Of a stretch of 64,000 nt of DNA, positions 39,732 to 49,326 are shown piece by piece. The translations under genes and the position numbers were made by a program. Source of the stretch: Deltaproteobacteria bacterium IMCC39524 (GTDB taxonomy: Bacteria; Desulfobacterota; Desulfuromonadia; Desulfuromonadales; BM103); the NCBI GenBank assembly GCA_029667085.1, contig JARUHJ010000001.1:1154548-1218547 (forward strand), given 5' to 3'. Within the stretch, counting starts at the first letter, position 1, and the number at the start of each line of letters is the position of its first letter. Under the pieces are notes generated by a model. That model was not told where the DNA came from. It made no database searches and worked only from the letters and a program-made list of their open reading frames with translations.

Positions 39732-41180
39732 TTAGTAGCGATATGAATCCGGCTTGTAGGGCCCTTCCACAGGAATCCCTATATAATCAGACTGCTCCTT
39801 AGAAAGCGTCGTCAGTCTTGCACCGAGCTTGCCGAGGTGAAGACGGGCAACCTTTTCATCCAGGCTCTTCGGCAGAACATAAACTTCGTTGTCGTAATTA
39901 TCACCTCGCATGAAGAGCTCAATCTGGGCCATGACCTGGTTGGTAAAACTGTTTGACATGACAAATGAGGGATGTCCTGTAGCACAACCAAGATTGAGCA
40001 GGCGTCCTTCGGCCAGAACGATGACAGCGTGACCGTCAGGGAAAACCCATTGATCAACCTGGTTGCCATGCTCGCGAGGGTTCTTGATATTGACTTTTTT
40101 GATGCCGTCGACCTTTGCCATCGCCGCCATCTCGATTTCGTTATCAAAGTGGCCGATATTACCAACAATGGCATTGTGCTTCATCCGGGCCATATGCTCG
40201 ACGCGGATAACATCCTTGTTTCCTGTTGTGGTCACAAAAATATCCGCGTCGGCTACCACGTCCTCAAGGGTTTTGACTTCATAACCTTCCATCAATGCCT
40301 GCAGAGCGCAGATCGGGTCGATCTCGGTGACGATGACCCGGGCGCCCTGGCCGCGTAACGACTGGCAACTGCCTTTGCCCACATCCCCGTAGCCACAGAC
40401 CACAGCCACCTTTCCAGAAAGCATGACGTCAGTCGCGCGCATAATGCCGTCAATGAGGCTGTGACGACAGCCGTAAACGTTGTCAAACTTGCTCTTGGTG
40501 ACCGAGTCATTAACGTTCATCGCCGGGAATGGCAGCTTGCCTTCCTTCTGCAATTGATAGAGACGATGGACACCTGTCGTCGTCTCCTCGGTGACGCCTT
40601 TGATCGAGTTGCAGATCGCTTGCCAGTCAACTGATTTATTGTCCAGGGTCTTTTTCAGACAGCTGACCAACTCAACCCAATCTTCCGGATCATCCGCATT
40701 AATGGTCGGAGCCCCTGACTCTTGCCACTCGGCACCATAAAGAACCATCATGGTGGCATCGCCGCCATCGTCGAGGATCATGTTCGGCAGCTCACCGTTC
40801 GGCCAGTTCAAAGCCTTTTCGGTACACCACCAGTATTCTTCCAGAGTCTCCCCTTTCCAGGCATAGACCGGTACACCCTGGGGATTTTCAGGCGTTCCAT
40901 TCGGGCCAACAGCAACAGCTGCCGCCGCCTGGTCCTGGGTCGAGAAGATATTACAGGACGCCCAACGAACCTGTGCGCCGAGGGCGACCAGTGTTTCGAT
41001 AAGTACTGCGGTCTGAATCGTCATGTGCAGAGAGCCTGTAATGCGGGCACCCTTGAGTGGGAACTGGTTGCGATACTCATCACGCAAAGCCATCAATCCG
41101 GGCATTTCGACTTCCGCTAAATCCATCTCCTTGCGCCCCAAGGTCGCCAGGGAAAGGTCCAATACTTTAAAATCTGTCAT
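39732..41180 (-). CDS. ahcY: S-adenosylhomocysteine hydrolase
   Basis: Splits SAH into adenosine and homocysteine to relieve product inhibition of methyltransferases. 482 residues, the long bacterial form with the extra insert. Motifs: [33 protein letters not shown], the NAD-binding [29 protein letters not shown] and the C-terminal KPDSYRY lid. GGAGG lies upstream. 15 bp after sahR and presumably on its transcript. Confidence 0.97.
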   Translation of the reverse strand: MTDFKVLDLSLATLGRKEMDLAEVEMPGLMALRDEYRNQFPLKGARITGSLHMTIQTAVLIETLVALGAQVRWASCNIFSTQDQAAAAVAVGPNGTPENPQGVPVYAWKGETLEEYWWCTEKALNWPNGELPNMILDDGGDATMMVLYGAEWQESGAPTINADDPEDWVELVSCLKKTLDNKSVDWQAICNSIKGVTEETTTGVHRLYQLQKEGKLPFPAMNVNDSVTKSKFDNVYGCRHSLIDGIMRATDVMLSGKVAVVCGYGDVGKGSCQSLRGQGARVIVTEIDPICALQALMEGYEVKTLEDVVADADIFVTTTGNKDVIRVEHMARMKHNAIVGNIGHFDNEIEMAAMAKVDGIKKVNIKNPREHGNQVDQWVFPDGHAVIVLAEGRLLNLGCATGHPSFVMSNSFTNQVMAQIELFMRGDNYDNEVYVLPKSLDEKVARLHLGKLGARLTTLSKEQSDYIGIPVEGPYKPDSYRY

Positions 41181-41195
41181 CTAACAAATCCTCCG

Positions 41196-42155
41196 TTATT
41201 TTCTGTTTTCCTGAATCAATGATTCAGAGTGATGTTTATGAATGGCTGCTTTAAACAATAACACCGACTGTTGACCTGAGATCGCTTCGACCTCCAGGCA
41301 TTCCGTCAGCACCATGCCGGTATCAGCCAACCACTTCTCGAGTTCTTCTTGTTTAAATCCAAGCCACTGGTCTGCCAGGCGTTCACGGGCCCAGTCATGA
41401 CCGTGACGGGTCAGGTCCGCAGCAACCAACGCCCCCCCCGGTTCGAGGACACGAGCGATCTCTCTGAACACCTCGACAGGTTGCTCTGCATGGTGCAAAA
41501 CCTGGTTCAGGACCACCGTCCGTGCTGAATCGTTAGCACATGGCAGATGATTCATCTCGGCTAGGCGAACGTCCACTTTACCTGCAAGTTGCTGTTGGTC
41601 AATTGTTTCTCTTGCAAGCTTGATCATTGAAGGGGAATGATCGAGGCCAAGAGTTCGTTCACCTTTTTTTGCCAGTAGAGGCAAGAGGCTACCGGTCCCG
41701 ACGCCAACTTCAACCACCAGTCCACCGGACGGGATCATGGCAAGCAGTCGATCCTGATAATCCGGCAGGTTCAGCAATTCGACGTGGATGTTGTCCCAGT
41801 CCCGTGCATGTTGGTTGAAAAATTCCTGGTTCCGCTTGCGTCTCTCCGACATGATCTGCAAGATGCCAAGAGCATCTCGTTCCTGCTCTTCAAGCTCTGC
41901 GAGGCGAGGTTCAACTGAGGCCCATAGATCACTCAAAAAACCCTCTTCAAAAGATAAGCGATAGTAGTGCCAGGTCCCCTGCTTTTCGACCTGCAGAAGG
42001 CCTGCCTCACTCATAAGCTTTAAATGACGTGAGATGCGGGACTGCCCCATACCAAGGATTTGCATAAGATCCTGTACCGTAAAATCACCCTGGCGTAAAA
42101 TACGCAGGAGTCGCAAACGGGTACCATCAGCCAGGACTTTAAAGAGACTCAACAT
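41196..42155 (-). CDS. sahR: SAH-responsive ArsR-type regulator with methyltransferase-like sensor domain (SahR family)
   Basis: 319 residues. N-terminal ArsR winged helix (about 1-90) with LADGTRLRLLRIL and the recognition helix region GQSRISRHLKLMSEAGLL. C-terminal Rossmann methyltransferase fold (about 115-300) with VVEVGVGTGSLLPLL and LNQVLHHAEQP. SahR proteins have this exact layout, repress SAM-cycle genes and release DNA on binding SAH. Adjacency to ahcY and nearness to metK agree. A perfect inverted repeat upstream is a likely operator, implying autoregulation. A true methyltransferase activity is less likely but not excluded. Confidence 0.88.
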   Translation of the reverse strand: MLSLFKVLADGTRLRLLRILRQGDFTVQDLMQILGMGQSRISRHLKLMSEAGLLQVEKQGTWHYYRLSFEEGFLSDLWASVEPRLAELEEQERDALGILQIMSERRKRNQEFFNQHARDWDNIHVELLNLPDYQDRLLAMIPSGGLVVEVGVGTGSLLPLLAKKGERTLGLDHSPSMIKLARETIDQQQLAGKVDVRLAEMNHLPCANDSARTVVLNQVLHHAEQPVEVFREIARVLEPGGALVAADLTRHGHDWARERLADQWLGFKQEELEKWLADTGMVLTECLEVEAISGQQSVLLFKAAIHKHHSESLIQENRK

Positions 42156-42177
42156 ACATCAATTCCAATAATTTTTA

Positions 42178-42199
42178 TATATCAGCTTTTCTTGATATA
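42178..42199. promoter_or_regulatory. Candidate SahR operator
   Basis: Perfect inverted repeat TATATCA-N8-TGATATA, 22 to 44 bp upstream of the sahR ATG and overlapping the likely -10 region of sahR-ahcY. Placement and symmetry fit an ArsR-family dimer. No copy is seen before metK. Confidence 0.6.
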
Positions 42200-42253
42200 A
42201 TAGTCCGGTTTTTTTGGCAAGGGAAAAAGCGACGTCATACCCCCTAAAGAAGG

Positions 42254-42356
42254 TTTAACGCAAAGACGCAAAGGCGCGGAGGAAAATTGACAGAAATAAA
42301 TCATTTACAACAAGACAAGACGTTTTTTCTCTTCGGGCTCTGCGACTCTGCGTTAA
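42254..42356. repeat. Intergenic inverted-repeat element, copy 3
   Basis: Left end TTTAACGCAAAGACGCAAAG and right end CTCTGCGACTCTGCGTTAA are near-perfect inverted copies, about 103 bp overall. It fills most of the gap between the glycosyltransferase stop (42466) and the sahR promoter. Same family as the elements near 1351 and 3278. Confidence 0.72.
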
Positions 42357-42465
42357 GAAATGACTCAAGATGATTTTATTTTTGTTTGGTTTTAAATCCG
42401 GAGTGGAAAAGCGTGATCATCACCAAGACATCCATGCCGGTATCGATCGAGAGGACTCCAGGGGG

Positions 42466-43521
42466 TCAACGAAAGCGCAGCTGCCAAGAGAACCATAGTC
42501 GGACCAACAAAGCTGTCAGAACACGACCCACACAGTGGTTCGTTATAGGCTCGAAACAACGATCAAACCATTTCAGCCAAACATTTGTCTGTTGGCTCGG
42601 CTCATACCCCCCTTGATACGCCTTACGACAGTCCAGTGCAAAACCAAGCTGCCAGGCCTGGCCCCGCACGTAACCTCCGGTCGCCAACCATATTCTCCAC
42701 CGCTGACGGATTGGCATCTTACCCAGAAGATCTCTGATCAGCATGAAGAAAGGGAGCAACTGAAGGGGTTGAGTACGATCCTGTTGACGATAAATATCGG
42801 GCGCATTGAAAAAAAAATCGAACCAGCCGATGGCCAGAAAATTCATCATCAGAGCATTAAGAGTTTGCCGTGCATTGATTCCCTCAACCTGGAAACGTCT
42901 CGCAGAGGTCACAATAACACCGGGCAAAAGCAACCATTGGCCGGAAGCCCTAATGACCTCAGCAATGGAGGTATCCTCCATGACCGGCAGATCTTCGCGG
43001 AAAGAACCGGCTTCCTGCAGGCAGGCCTTGGTCATCAACATCCCTTGATCGCCGTGAATACACCCGGGACGACCGAGCCTGGCCTTGGCTTCGTAATAGA
43101 AGAGATCATACCGGTTTTCATCAGCTCGCTTATCAAACTCCAAGGAAAAGCGACCAGCTGTCATCAACCCGTTCTGTTGCTGTTGATACTCACAGATAAA
43201 TTCGAGAGCGTTGCGTAACTGGAGCACATCACAAATTCGACTATCAGCATGCAGAAAAAGTAACCATTCAGCTTTAGCGGCTCCAACACCAAGATTCAGT
43301 TGACGTCCTCGACCACCTGGTCCAACCACACAGTTTCCAGAAAGTTTCCCGGAAGCAAAAAAGGCTTCAACAATTGCACGGGTTGAATCAACTGATCCGC
43401 CATCGGAAACAACGACCTCGAACGCAAGCTCCTGTTGCTGGACAAGATCAGCAAGTAAGAGTGGCAAGCTCTCGGCTTCGTTGAGTGTGGGGATAATAAT
43501 GGAGAGTTCTGGATGAGTCAT
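42466..43521 (-). CDS. Glycosyltransferase family 2, TIGR04283-like, with C-terminal extension
   Basis: 351 residues. The first 230 fit the TIGR04283 group (rSAM/selenodomain-associated transferase 2): LSIIIPTLNEAESLP, VVVSDGGSVDSTRAIV, GPGGRGRQLNLGVGAAKAEWLLFLHADS, and GCIHGDQGMLMTK. The family is usually about 220-230 residues, so the last 120 (containing RQRWRIWLATGGYVRGQAW) are extra and unrecognised. ATG at 43519-43521 chosen over a GTG six codons earlier. Acceptor unknown. A stop-free in-frame run of 29 codons follows the TGA. Confidence 0.82.
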   Translation of the reverse strand: MTHPELSIIIPTLNEAESLPLLLADLVQQQELAFEVVVSDGGSVDSTRAIVEAFFASGKLSGNCVVGPGGRGRQLNLGVGAAKAEWLLFLHADSRICDVLQLRNALEFICEYQQQQNGLMTAGRFSLEFDKRADENRYDLFYYEAKARLGRPGCIHGDQGMLMTKACLQEAGSFREDLPVMEDTSIAEVIRASGQWLLLPGVIVTSARRFQVEGINARQTLNALMMNFLAIGWFDFFFNAPDIYRQQDRTQPLQLLPFFMLIRDLLGKMPIRQRWRIWLATGGYVRGQAWQLGFALDCRKAYQGGYEPSQQTNVWLKWFDRCFEPITNHCVGRVLTALLVRLWFSWQLRFR

Positions 43522-43539
43522 ATGTCCAACTTGGAACAC

Positions 43540-43573
43540 AAACGGGCGGACCGTAAAAACGATCCGCCCGTTT
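43540..43573 (-). terminator. Intrinsic terminator of metK
   Basis: AAACGGGCGGA (43540-43550) and TCCGCCCGTTT (43563-43573) form an 11-bp stem with a short inner CG pair and T-rich loop. It lies just past the metK stop on the minus strand. Confidence 0.85.
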
Positions 43574-43599
43574 AATTCAAAAGAGTCCTCTCAACGCCA

Positions 43600-44769
43600 T
43601 CAGATTCCAGCAAGCTTCTGCAGAGACGCGACGCGGTCAGTGCGCTCCCAGGTGAATTCGGGGAGTTCACGACCGAAATGACCATATGCAGCGGTCTTGC
43701 GGTAGATCGGGCGCAAAAGGTCAAGAGTTTCGACAATACCGCGAGGCCGCATATCGAATTCTTCACGCACGACGCGGGCAATCTCATTGGAAGGAATCTC
43801 ACCTGTACCGAAGGTATTGATCATAACCGAAACAGGCTCTGCAACGCCAATAGCGTAAGCAAGCTGAACTTCACATTTGTCAGCCAGACCCGCAGCGACA
43901 ATATTCTTGGCAACATAGCGAGCCATGTAAGAAGCGCTACGGTCAACCTTGGAGGGGTCCTTGCCGGAGAAAGCACCGCCACCATGTGAGCCCTGACCAC
44001 CATAGGTGTCGACGATGATTTTACGACCGGTCAAACCGCAATCACCCATAGGGCCGCCGACGACAAATCGACCAGTCGGGTTGATGAAATACTTGGTGTT
44101 CTCATCCAGCAAGTCAGCAGGAATTACTTTATTAACAACTTCCTCAATGATTGATTCCTTAAGGTTTTCGTAAGTGACATCAGGATTATGCTGCGAAGAG
44201 ATGACCACGGTGTCGACCCGGACCGGTTTATCATTGATGTATTGGATCGATACCTGCGATTTGCTGTCTGGACGCAGGAAATTCAGGAGTCCACTTTTAC
44301 GCACATCAGCAAGACGCTTGGTCAGCTTGTGTGCAAAGGTGATCGGCATCGGCATTAACTCAGGAGTTTCGTTGCAGGCATAACCAAACATCAAACCCTG
44401 GTCACCGGCGCCCTGCTCAGTAAACAAGCCTTCACCCTCAGACACACCCTGGGAGATGTCTGGAGACTGCCGATCGATAGAGGTCAAAACCGCACATGTT
44501 TCGTAGTCAAAGCCCATGGAAGAGTCGTCATAACCGATCTCTTTAATGGTCTGACGCACGATATCAGGCATGTCGACATAAGCGCTGGTTGTAATTTCAC
44601 CGGCGATCATTGCCATGCCGGTTGTTACGAGAGTCTCACAGGCAACCCTTGCCTTTGGGTCTTCGGCGATTATTGCATCGAGGATGGCGTCGGAAATCTG
44701 GTCGGCGACCTTGTCCGGATGCCCTTCGGAAACTGATTCAGAGGTGAAGAGAAAATCTGTCATTGCCAT
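43600..44769 (-). CDS. metK: S-adenosylmethionine synthetase
   Basis: Makes SAM from methionine and ATP. 389 residues from [26 protein letters not shown] lies 8 nt upstream of this ATG. Motifs: [28 protein letters not shown] (adenosine binding), [20 protein letters not shown] and [21 protein letters not shown] at 44831-44836 marks a probable promoter; the 5-prime region of about 30 nt is too short for a SAM riboswitch. Likely regulated with ahcY in the SAM cycle, but no SahR-like site is seen here. Confidence 0.97.
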   Translation of the reverse strand: MAMTDFLFTSESVSEGHPDKVADQISDAILDAIIAEDPKARVACETLVTTGMAMIAGEITTSAYVDMPDIVRQTIKEIGYDDSSMGFDYETCAVLTSIDRQSPDISQGVSEGEGLFTEQGAGDQGLMFGYACNETPELMPMPITFAHKLTKRLADVRKSGLLNFLRPDSKSQVSIQYINDKPVRVDTVVISSQHNPDVTYENLKESIIEEVVNKVIPADLLDENTKYFINPTGRFVVGGPMGDCGLTGRKIIVDTYGGQGSHGGGAFSGKDPSKVDRSASYMARYVAKNIVAAGLADKCEVQLAYAIGVAEPVSVMINTFGTGEIPSNEIARVVREEFDMRPRGIVETLDLLRPIYRKTAAYGHFGRELPEFTWERTDRVASLQKLAGI

Positions 44770-44895
44770 AAGTCGTACTCCTTGTGAATAAATATTTAGA
44801 GGTGGGAACGTTAATCTTTTCGTCAAAACCTGTCAAGTTTTTCAGCCGACAGCTATTATTAACAGTAAAAGTTGGTAGAGTGCCTGCTTTGAAAT

Positions 44896-46683
44896 CTAAA
44901 TGTGAATTTCTGTGAATACTTCAGGATAACGATCACGCATCTCCTGTTCAAGCGCGGCAACGACCTCTTCGGCGGTCGGCAGAGAAAGGAGCCGCTCCAG
45001 AATCTGTTTCACCTCGACAATTTCAACTTGACGCATAATTCGTTTAACACGGGAGATGTTACCGGCATTCATCGACAATTCCTTGAAGCCGAGAGCAATC
45101 AGGACCAGGGAGTACATATGCTCACCGGCCATTTCTCCGCACATTCCGATCGCTATCCCTGCATTTTCTGCCGCACGACAAACTCTCAAAAGAGCTTGTA
45201 GCACCGCCGGATGCATCGGCTCGTAAAGGTAGGCAACATGCTCGTTGCCGCGATCGATCGCTAGGCAATACTGGATCAAATCGTTGGTGCCAACCGAGAA
45301 AAAATCAACTTCTTTTGCCAGCAGATCAGCAATCAGAACAGCAGAAGGGGTCTCAATCATGATGCCGACTTCGACATTTTCGCCGCAGACAATACTTTCG
45401 GAGAGCAGGTCATGTCGGACTCTCTCGAGGAATTGCTTACAGGCGCGGACCTCTGCTACACCGGAGATCATCGGGAACATAATGCGAAGCGGCCCGAACG
45501 CAGAAGCCCTGAGAATCGCCCGCAACTGAACCCGGAACAGGTTAACCTCTTTGAGAGAGAATCGGATGGCACGCAAGCCCATCGCCGGATTCACTTCATC
45601 GGAGAGGTTGAACTCCGGAACAAACTTGTCACCTCCAACATCCAGGGTTCTGATCGTAACCGGGAAAGGAGCCATCTGTTCCACAGCCGTCCGGTAAACA
45701 CCGAACTGCTCATCTTCTGAAGGAGGGCCGTCACCAGACATGAAGAGAAATTCTGTTCGGAAGAGGCCTATCCCCTGGGCACCCTGCTCTTTTGCCGGCA
45801 GAATTTCACTCACAAAATCGATATTGCTGCGCAACGCCAGAGAATGACCATCTTTCGTCTCTGCAGTGAGGGTTCTGAATTTTAGGAGCTCGCTCTCAAG
45901 GTAATCGTAGTGCTGCTTCCGCAGCAGGTAATCACGGAAGGTTTCCGGTGAAGGCTTAAGAATAACGCTACCGGTGCTGCCATCAATAATCATCGGCAAC
46001 CCGGACGGCAGTAAAGACGTAATCGTTTCCAGGCCGACGACGGCAGGGATACCGAGAGAGCGTGCCAGGATCGCCGTATGCGACGTACGCCCGCCGACGT
46101 CCGTCACAAAACCGACAACCTTGGAGCGGTCCATCTGCACCGTGTCTGCTGGAGACAGATCATGAGCGACAACGATGACCTGCTCTTCAACGTCAGCTAG
46201 AGACTCATGCGTTTCGCCAAGCAGGTTGCGCAATAACCGATCTCCGATTGAGTCGATATCAGAACGTCGCTCGCGCAGATACTCGTCGCTTATTTTATCA
46301 AAGACCCGGCGTAATTTACGCAACACCCGGTTCAATGCGCCTTCGGCATTGATCAGATCTTCACGAATCAGGCTGACCGTTTCACCAATCAGCATTTCAT
46401 CATCAAGAATCATCAGATGAGTATCGATAATATAGAGGTGTTCAGAAAGCTCTTTGCTGTCAGCCTGCTCCTTAACTTCCCGGAGCTGGCATTTGGACTT
46501 CTCCACGGCAGCTTTGAAAGCGGCCGTTTCCGGCTTAACTTCAGCCGGAGATATGCGTCGCTCAATAACAACCATCCGGTCACGATTAACCAGGTAACTT
46601 CTCGAGATAGCAATCCCGGGTGCTGCAGCGATGCCGACGAGGATAGTATCCTCGGCTATGTCAATCTTCACCGAAGCCGTCAT
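44896..46683 (-). CDS. ptsI: Phosphoenolpyruvate-protein phosphotransferase (PTS enzyme I)
   Basis: Transfers phosphate from PEP to HPr. 595 residues: HPr-binding N-terminal helical domain, phospho-histidine in GGRTSHTAILARSLGIPAVVG, and the C-terminal PEP-binding barrel with GIGLFRTEFLFM, TLDVGGDKFVPEF and the catalytic Cys in AIGMCGEMAGE. The ATG lies 23 bp inside ptsH. Last gene of the PTS run. Confidence 0.96.
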   Translation of the reverse strand: MTASVKIDIAEDTILVGIAAAPGIAISRSYLVNRDRMVVIERRISPAEVKPETAAFKAAVEKSKCQLREVKEQADSKELSEHLYIIDTHLMILDDEMLIGETVSLIREDLINAEGALNRVLRKLRRVFDKISDEYLRERRSDIDSIGDRLLRNLLGETHESLADVEEQVIVVAHDLSPADTVQMDRSKVVGFVTDVGGRTSHTAILARSLGIPAVVGLETITSLLPSGLPMIIDGSTGSVILKPSPETFRDYLLRKQHYDYLESELLKFRTLTAETKDGHSLALRSNIDFVSEILPAKEQGAQGIGLFRTEFLFMSGDGPPSEDEQFGVYRTAVEQMAPFPVTIRTLDVGGDKFVPEFNLSDEVNPAMGLRAIRFSLKEVNLFRVQLRAILRASAFGPLRIMFPMISGVAEVRACKQFLERVRHDLLSESIVCGENVEVGIMIETPSAVLIADLLAKEVDFFSVGTNDLIQYCLAIDRGNEHVAYLYEPMHPAVLQALLRVCRAAENAGIAIGMCGEMAGEHMYSLVLIALGFKELSMNAGNISRVKRIMRQVEIVEVKQILERLLSLPTAEEVVAALEQEMRDRYPEVFTEIHI

Positions 46684-46933
46684 TAATCAAAGTCCCTATG
46701 ACCTTCATTGCGTCTTCAGCGTCCTCACCGGACACCGTGACGTTTACTTTCGAGCCTTGCGGGGCAGCCAGCATCAAAAGGCCCATGATGCTCTTGCCGT
46801 TCACTTCGTTACCATCTTTCTCAATCATCACATCCGACAAGAAACGATTAGCCGTCTGAACCAGCTGTGCGGCGGCACGCGCATGCAGGCCCAGACGATT
46901 AACAATTTCGTATTCCATTTTTTCTATCGGCAT
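46661..46933 (-). CDS. ptsH: Phosphocarrier protein HPr
   Basis: 90 residues. Phospho-acceptor H17 in RLGLHARAAAQL and the regulatory serine S48 in NGKSIMGLLML, the HprK target. The presence of hprK in the same cluster makes phosphorylation at S48 likely. GGGG precedes the chosen ATG; a second ATG five codons later lacks a site. Hands phosphate to the mannose-type EIIA upstream and possibly to PtsN. Confidence 0.96.
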   Translation of the reverse strand: MPIEKMEYEIVNRLGLHARAAAQLVQTANRFLSDVMIEKDGNEVNGKSIMGLLMLAAPQGSKVNVTVSGEDAEDAMKVIGTLINDGFGED

Positions 46934-46946
46934 AGTGTCCCCACAA

Positions 46947-47699
46947 TCAAAACAGTAGCGCCAGCAACAGCAAGCTGGACGTTGTCAATAAAACCAGGAA
47001 AAGGCTGGTCACTCCTTTATGTGACAACCAGGCGAAGAGGAGAACGACGGGCAAAAGCACAAAACCCCAGACACCGGAGATATCCTGATGTTCGCAACCC
47101 TTGAATGACAGGTAGGCGCAGAGCACGCCTATCAGTATGGTTGTAGACTCCTTGAGTCGTATCGCCAGATCAGGCAATCGACATTTTTGTATCGTTTCTA
47201 TCGCTCTCAGCTCCTGTACGTAGCCCAGGACCAGTCCGGCTCCGCGAAAAAACAAATGCGGCAGGTTGAAGAGGATCAGAAAAACCACCGGAGCCCAGAG
47301 TGAGCCCTGACTCGCAAGCAGTAGGCCAATGAGTGCCGCGAGGGGACGAACGCCACCCCAGAAGAGAGCATCGCCCATCGCAGCAAAAGGAGCCATAACC
47401 ATTTTTTTGTAGGCATCAGGGTCTACCGCAACGTCTTCCCCGGCATGCAGGCGCTCTTCCATACGCAGAATGGTCCCCGCAATCAGTGGTGCAAAGTAAG
47501 GATGGGTATTGAAATAAGTCACCTGACGCTGCTGCACGTGCGTAGAAAGTTCTTCTCCGTAGATACTGCGTAACCCGGGCAAAACCAGGTAAAAGAAACC
47601 CAGGTTCTGCAAGTTTTCGAAGTTCCAGCTGGCCTGAAACAGGAAAGATCGAAAATAGACTCTGAGAAACGTCAGCCATGAAAGGCGTGGTGAGTTCAT
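46947..47699 (-). CDS. PTS mannose/fructose/sorbose family IID component
   Basis: Integral membrane partner of IIC. 250 residues with the typical cytosolic N-terminal half (SWLTFLRVYFRSFLFQASWNFENLQNLGF, and HPYFAPLIAGTILRMEE), MAPFAAMGDALFWGGVRPL, then about four hydrophobic segments. 4 bp after IIC. The sugar is not identifiable from sequence. Confidence 0.92.
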   Translation of the reverse strand: MNSPRLSWLTFLRVYFRSFLFQASWNFENLQNLGFFYLVLPGLRSIYGEELSTHVQQRQVTYFNTHPYFAPLIAGTILRMEERLHAGEDVAVDPDAYKKMVMAPFAAMGDALFWGGVRPLAALIGLLLASQGSLWAPVVFLILFNLPHLFFRGAGLVLGYVQELRAIETIQKCRLPDLAIRLKESTTILIGVLCAYLSFKGCEHQDISGVWGFVLLPVVLLFAWLSHKGVTSLFLVLLTTSSLLLLALLF

Positions 47700-47703
47700 C
47701 CTC

Positions 47704-48396
47704 TCACCTCATCCACAGGACCAGAAGGGTCCCGGAGAAGGCAGCACAAAAAAGAGAGATACTGCGATTGACGTTGATCGTACCGAGCAATGATGCCGCT
47801 CCGACTATAATCAGACTGTACTGCAGGCTCAGACCGGTATCCCTGACCGCTCCGATAAGCTGTGGGGCCGTGTAAAACAGAACCACACTGCCGATCAATA
47901 CGATGACACAGGCCGTAGCCAGACTGGACACGGCGAAACTGATCAACCCCATCAAGTGGCGACGCTCCAGGCCATTGGTATTGCCACTACCGAGTGCTTT
48001 CAATCCAGCAACAGCAAGACGGTCATTGACGTTGCGCGCCAGCCGATCAAAGATCTGGCCAAACTTACCGAGAGGAATGGCGACCAGAACGGCCAGAATC
48101 ACCATCGGCATTCCGACCAGGCCAAGCATTTCTCCCATACTGAATGCCAGCACTGTCGCGCCAACCGCCACCTGGGTGTCATCTGGAGGGATAGCAGCCC
48201 CCACGGGCAAACGACCTAGCCAGAGCAGCTCAAGCAACATCCCGACTTCAAGTCCCAACAAAGGGTTGCCGAGGACCAGCCCGGTTAAAGGGGCCGCGAC
48301 CAGGGGTCGCGATATCATAACCTGCACCAGGGCGACCCGGTCGAGTCCGGTCAACATAGCCACCATCGCAGCCAGCAGGTAATCAGCAATGACCAT
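47704..48396 (-). CDS. PTS mannose/fructose/sorbose family IIC component
   Basis: Membrane channel subunit of a mannose-family PTS. 230 residues, about six spans, with SRPLVAAPLTGLVLGNPLLGLEVG and LWLGRLPVGAAIPPDDTQ, the conserved IIC motif region. IIB stop and IIC start are adjacent. A complete IIA-IIB-IIC-IID set lies in order at 46.9-49.3 kb, an unusual location beside hprK and rapZ that is shared by related anaerobes. Confidence 0.93.
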   Translation of the reverse strand: MVIADYLLAAMVAMLTGLDRVALVQVMISRPLVAAPLTGLVLGNPLLGLEVGMLLELLWLGRLPVGAAIPPDDTQVAVGATVLAFSMGEMLGLVGMPMVILAVLVAIPLGKFGQIFDRLARNVNDRLAVAGLKALGSGNTNGLERRHLMGLISFAVSSLATACVIVLIGSVVLFYTAPQLIGAVRDTGLSLQYSLIIVGAASLLGTINVNRSISLFCAAFSGTLLVLWMR

Positions 48397-48885
48397 TTAC
48401 CGTCCTCCGGAACGTATCAACTTCTGCCAACCCTGCTCACGATCAGCAGGAACACATTGAGAAACGATCTTGACTCCCTGCATCTCGATCTCTTGCAGTT
48501 TTTCGATATCCTCATGATCAAGTGCGATGGTGCAGGTGTAACGATCCTTGCCATCACTCGAGTGCATGTTGCCAAGATTAAGCTTTGGGTATTCAACACC
48601 GAGAGTACGGACCTTGAGCGCATCATCCGATGTGGCAAACAGTAAGAGGACCCGCTTTCTGAGCAACTCGGCAGAGCTGAGGATACAAGCTGTTTCCTCA
48701 AGTGTCCCGATGATCAATTTAATTGAACTCGGGACTGCGGCCTGCATAACCATGCATTGAAACGATGCGGCAGCGACGTCATCATTGGCGACCACAATGC
48801 AATCGGCATTGACATGCGGGACCCAGGCTTCCAGAACCTGCCCATGCACCAGACGACTGTCAATACGCGCCAGAACGATACTCAT
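48397..48885 (-). CDS. PTS mannose family IIB component
   Basis: 162 residues. Phospho-acceptor H14 in IDSRLVHGQVLEAWV, then NADCIVVANDDVA and the terminal helix. Receives phosphate from IIA and passes it to sugar at the IIC/IID channel. AGGAG precedes the ATG. 39 bp after IIA. Confidence 0.95.
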   Translation of the reverse strand: MSIVLARIDSRLVHGQVLEAWVPHVNADCIVVANDDVAAASFQCMVMQAAVPSSIKLIIGTLEETACILSSAELLRKRVLLLFATSDDALKVRTLGVEYPKLNLGNMHSSDGKDRYTCTIALDHEDIEKLQEIEMQGVKIVSQCVPADREQGWQKLIRSGGR

Positions 48886-48924
48886 TACAGCTCACTCCTG
48901 TCCGATCACCTGTTCAACAGACAG

Positions 48925-49326
48925 CTACCTTTTCAAATACTCACTGGCCAAAACGATACTCTGCTGACTATATGACTTGAGGATCCCCGCTAACTCATCC
49001 AGGCCGAGGTTCTCCTGACTGTTAAAGAATTTCAGTAACATTGGCAGGTTGGCACCGGTCAGGACCTCCACGGACTGAGGCTCAAGAAAGGTCATGCTGA
49101 CATTGGCAGGCGTGCCGCCAAACATATCCGTAACAATGATAACTCCGGCCTCATCCGAGGTAACCTCTTTAACTGCCTTATCGATGGCATCGCGGATATC
49201 TTCCATCGAGTTCTCCTGGTTGATACTCACAGAGCGGGCATTCAGGACCGGACCTATAATCATCTGCGCAGAAGCCAGCAGTTCCGCGCCAAGATTACCG
49301 TGAGTCGCAACAACCAAACCGATCAT
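48925..49326 (-). CDS. PTS mannose family IIA component
   Basis: 133 residues. Phospho-acceptor H9 in LVVATHGNLG, the VTDMFGGTPANVSM motif and GANLPMLLKF. Stand-alone IIA of the mannose type. Its ATG overlaps the rapZ stop by 4 bp, tying sugar uptake to the HprK/RapZ group. Confidence 0.95.
   Translation of the reverse strand: MIGLVVATHGNLGAELLASAQMIIGPVLNARSVSINQENSMEDIRDAIDKAVKEVTSDEAGVIIVTDMFGGTPANVSMTFLEPQSVEVLTGANLPMLLKFFNSQENLGLDELAGILKSYSQQSIVLASEYLKR

Noticed and set aside
44770..44890. SAM riboswitch in front of metK
   Set aside because: The predicted 5-prime leader is only about 30 nt and shows no aptamer motif.
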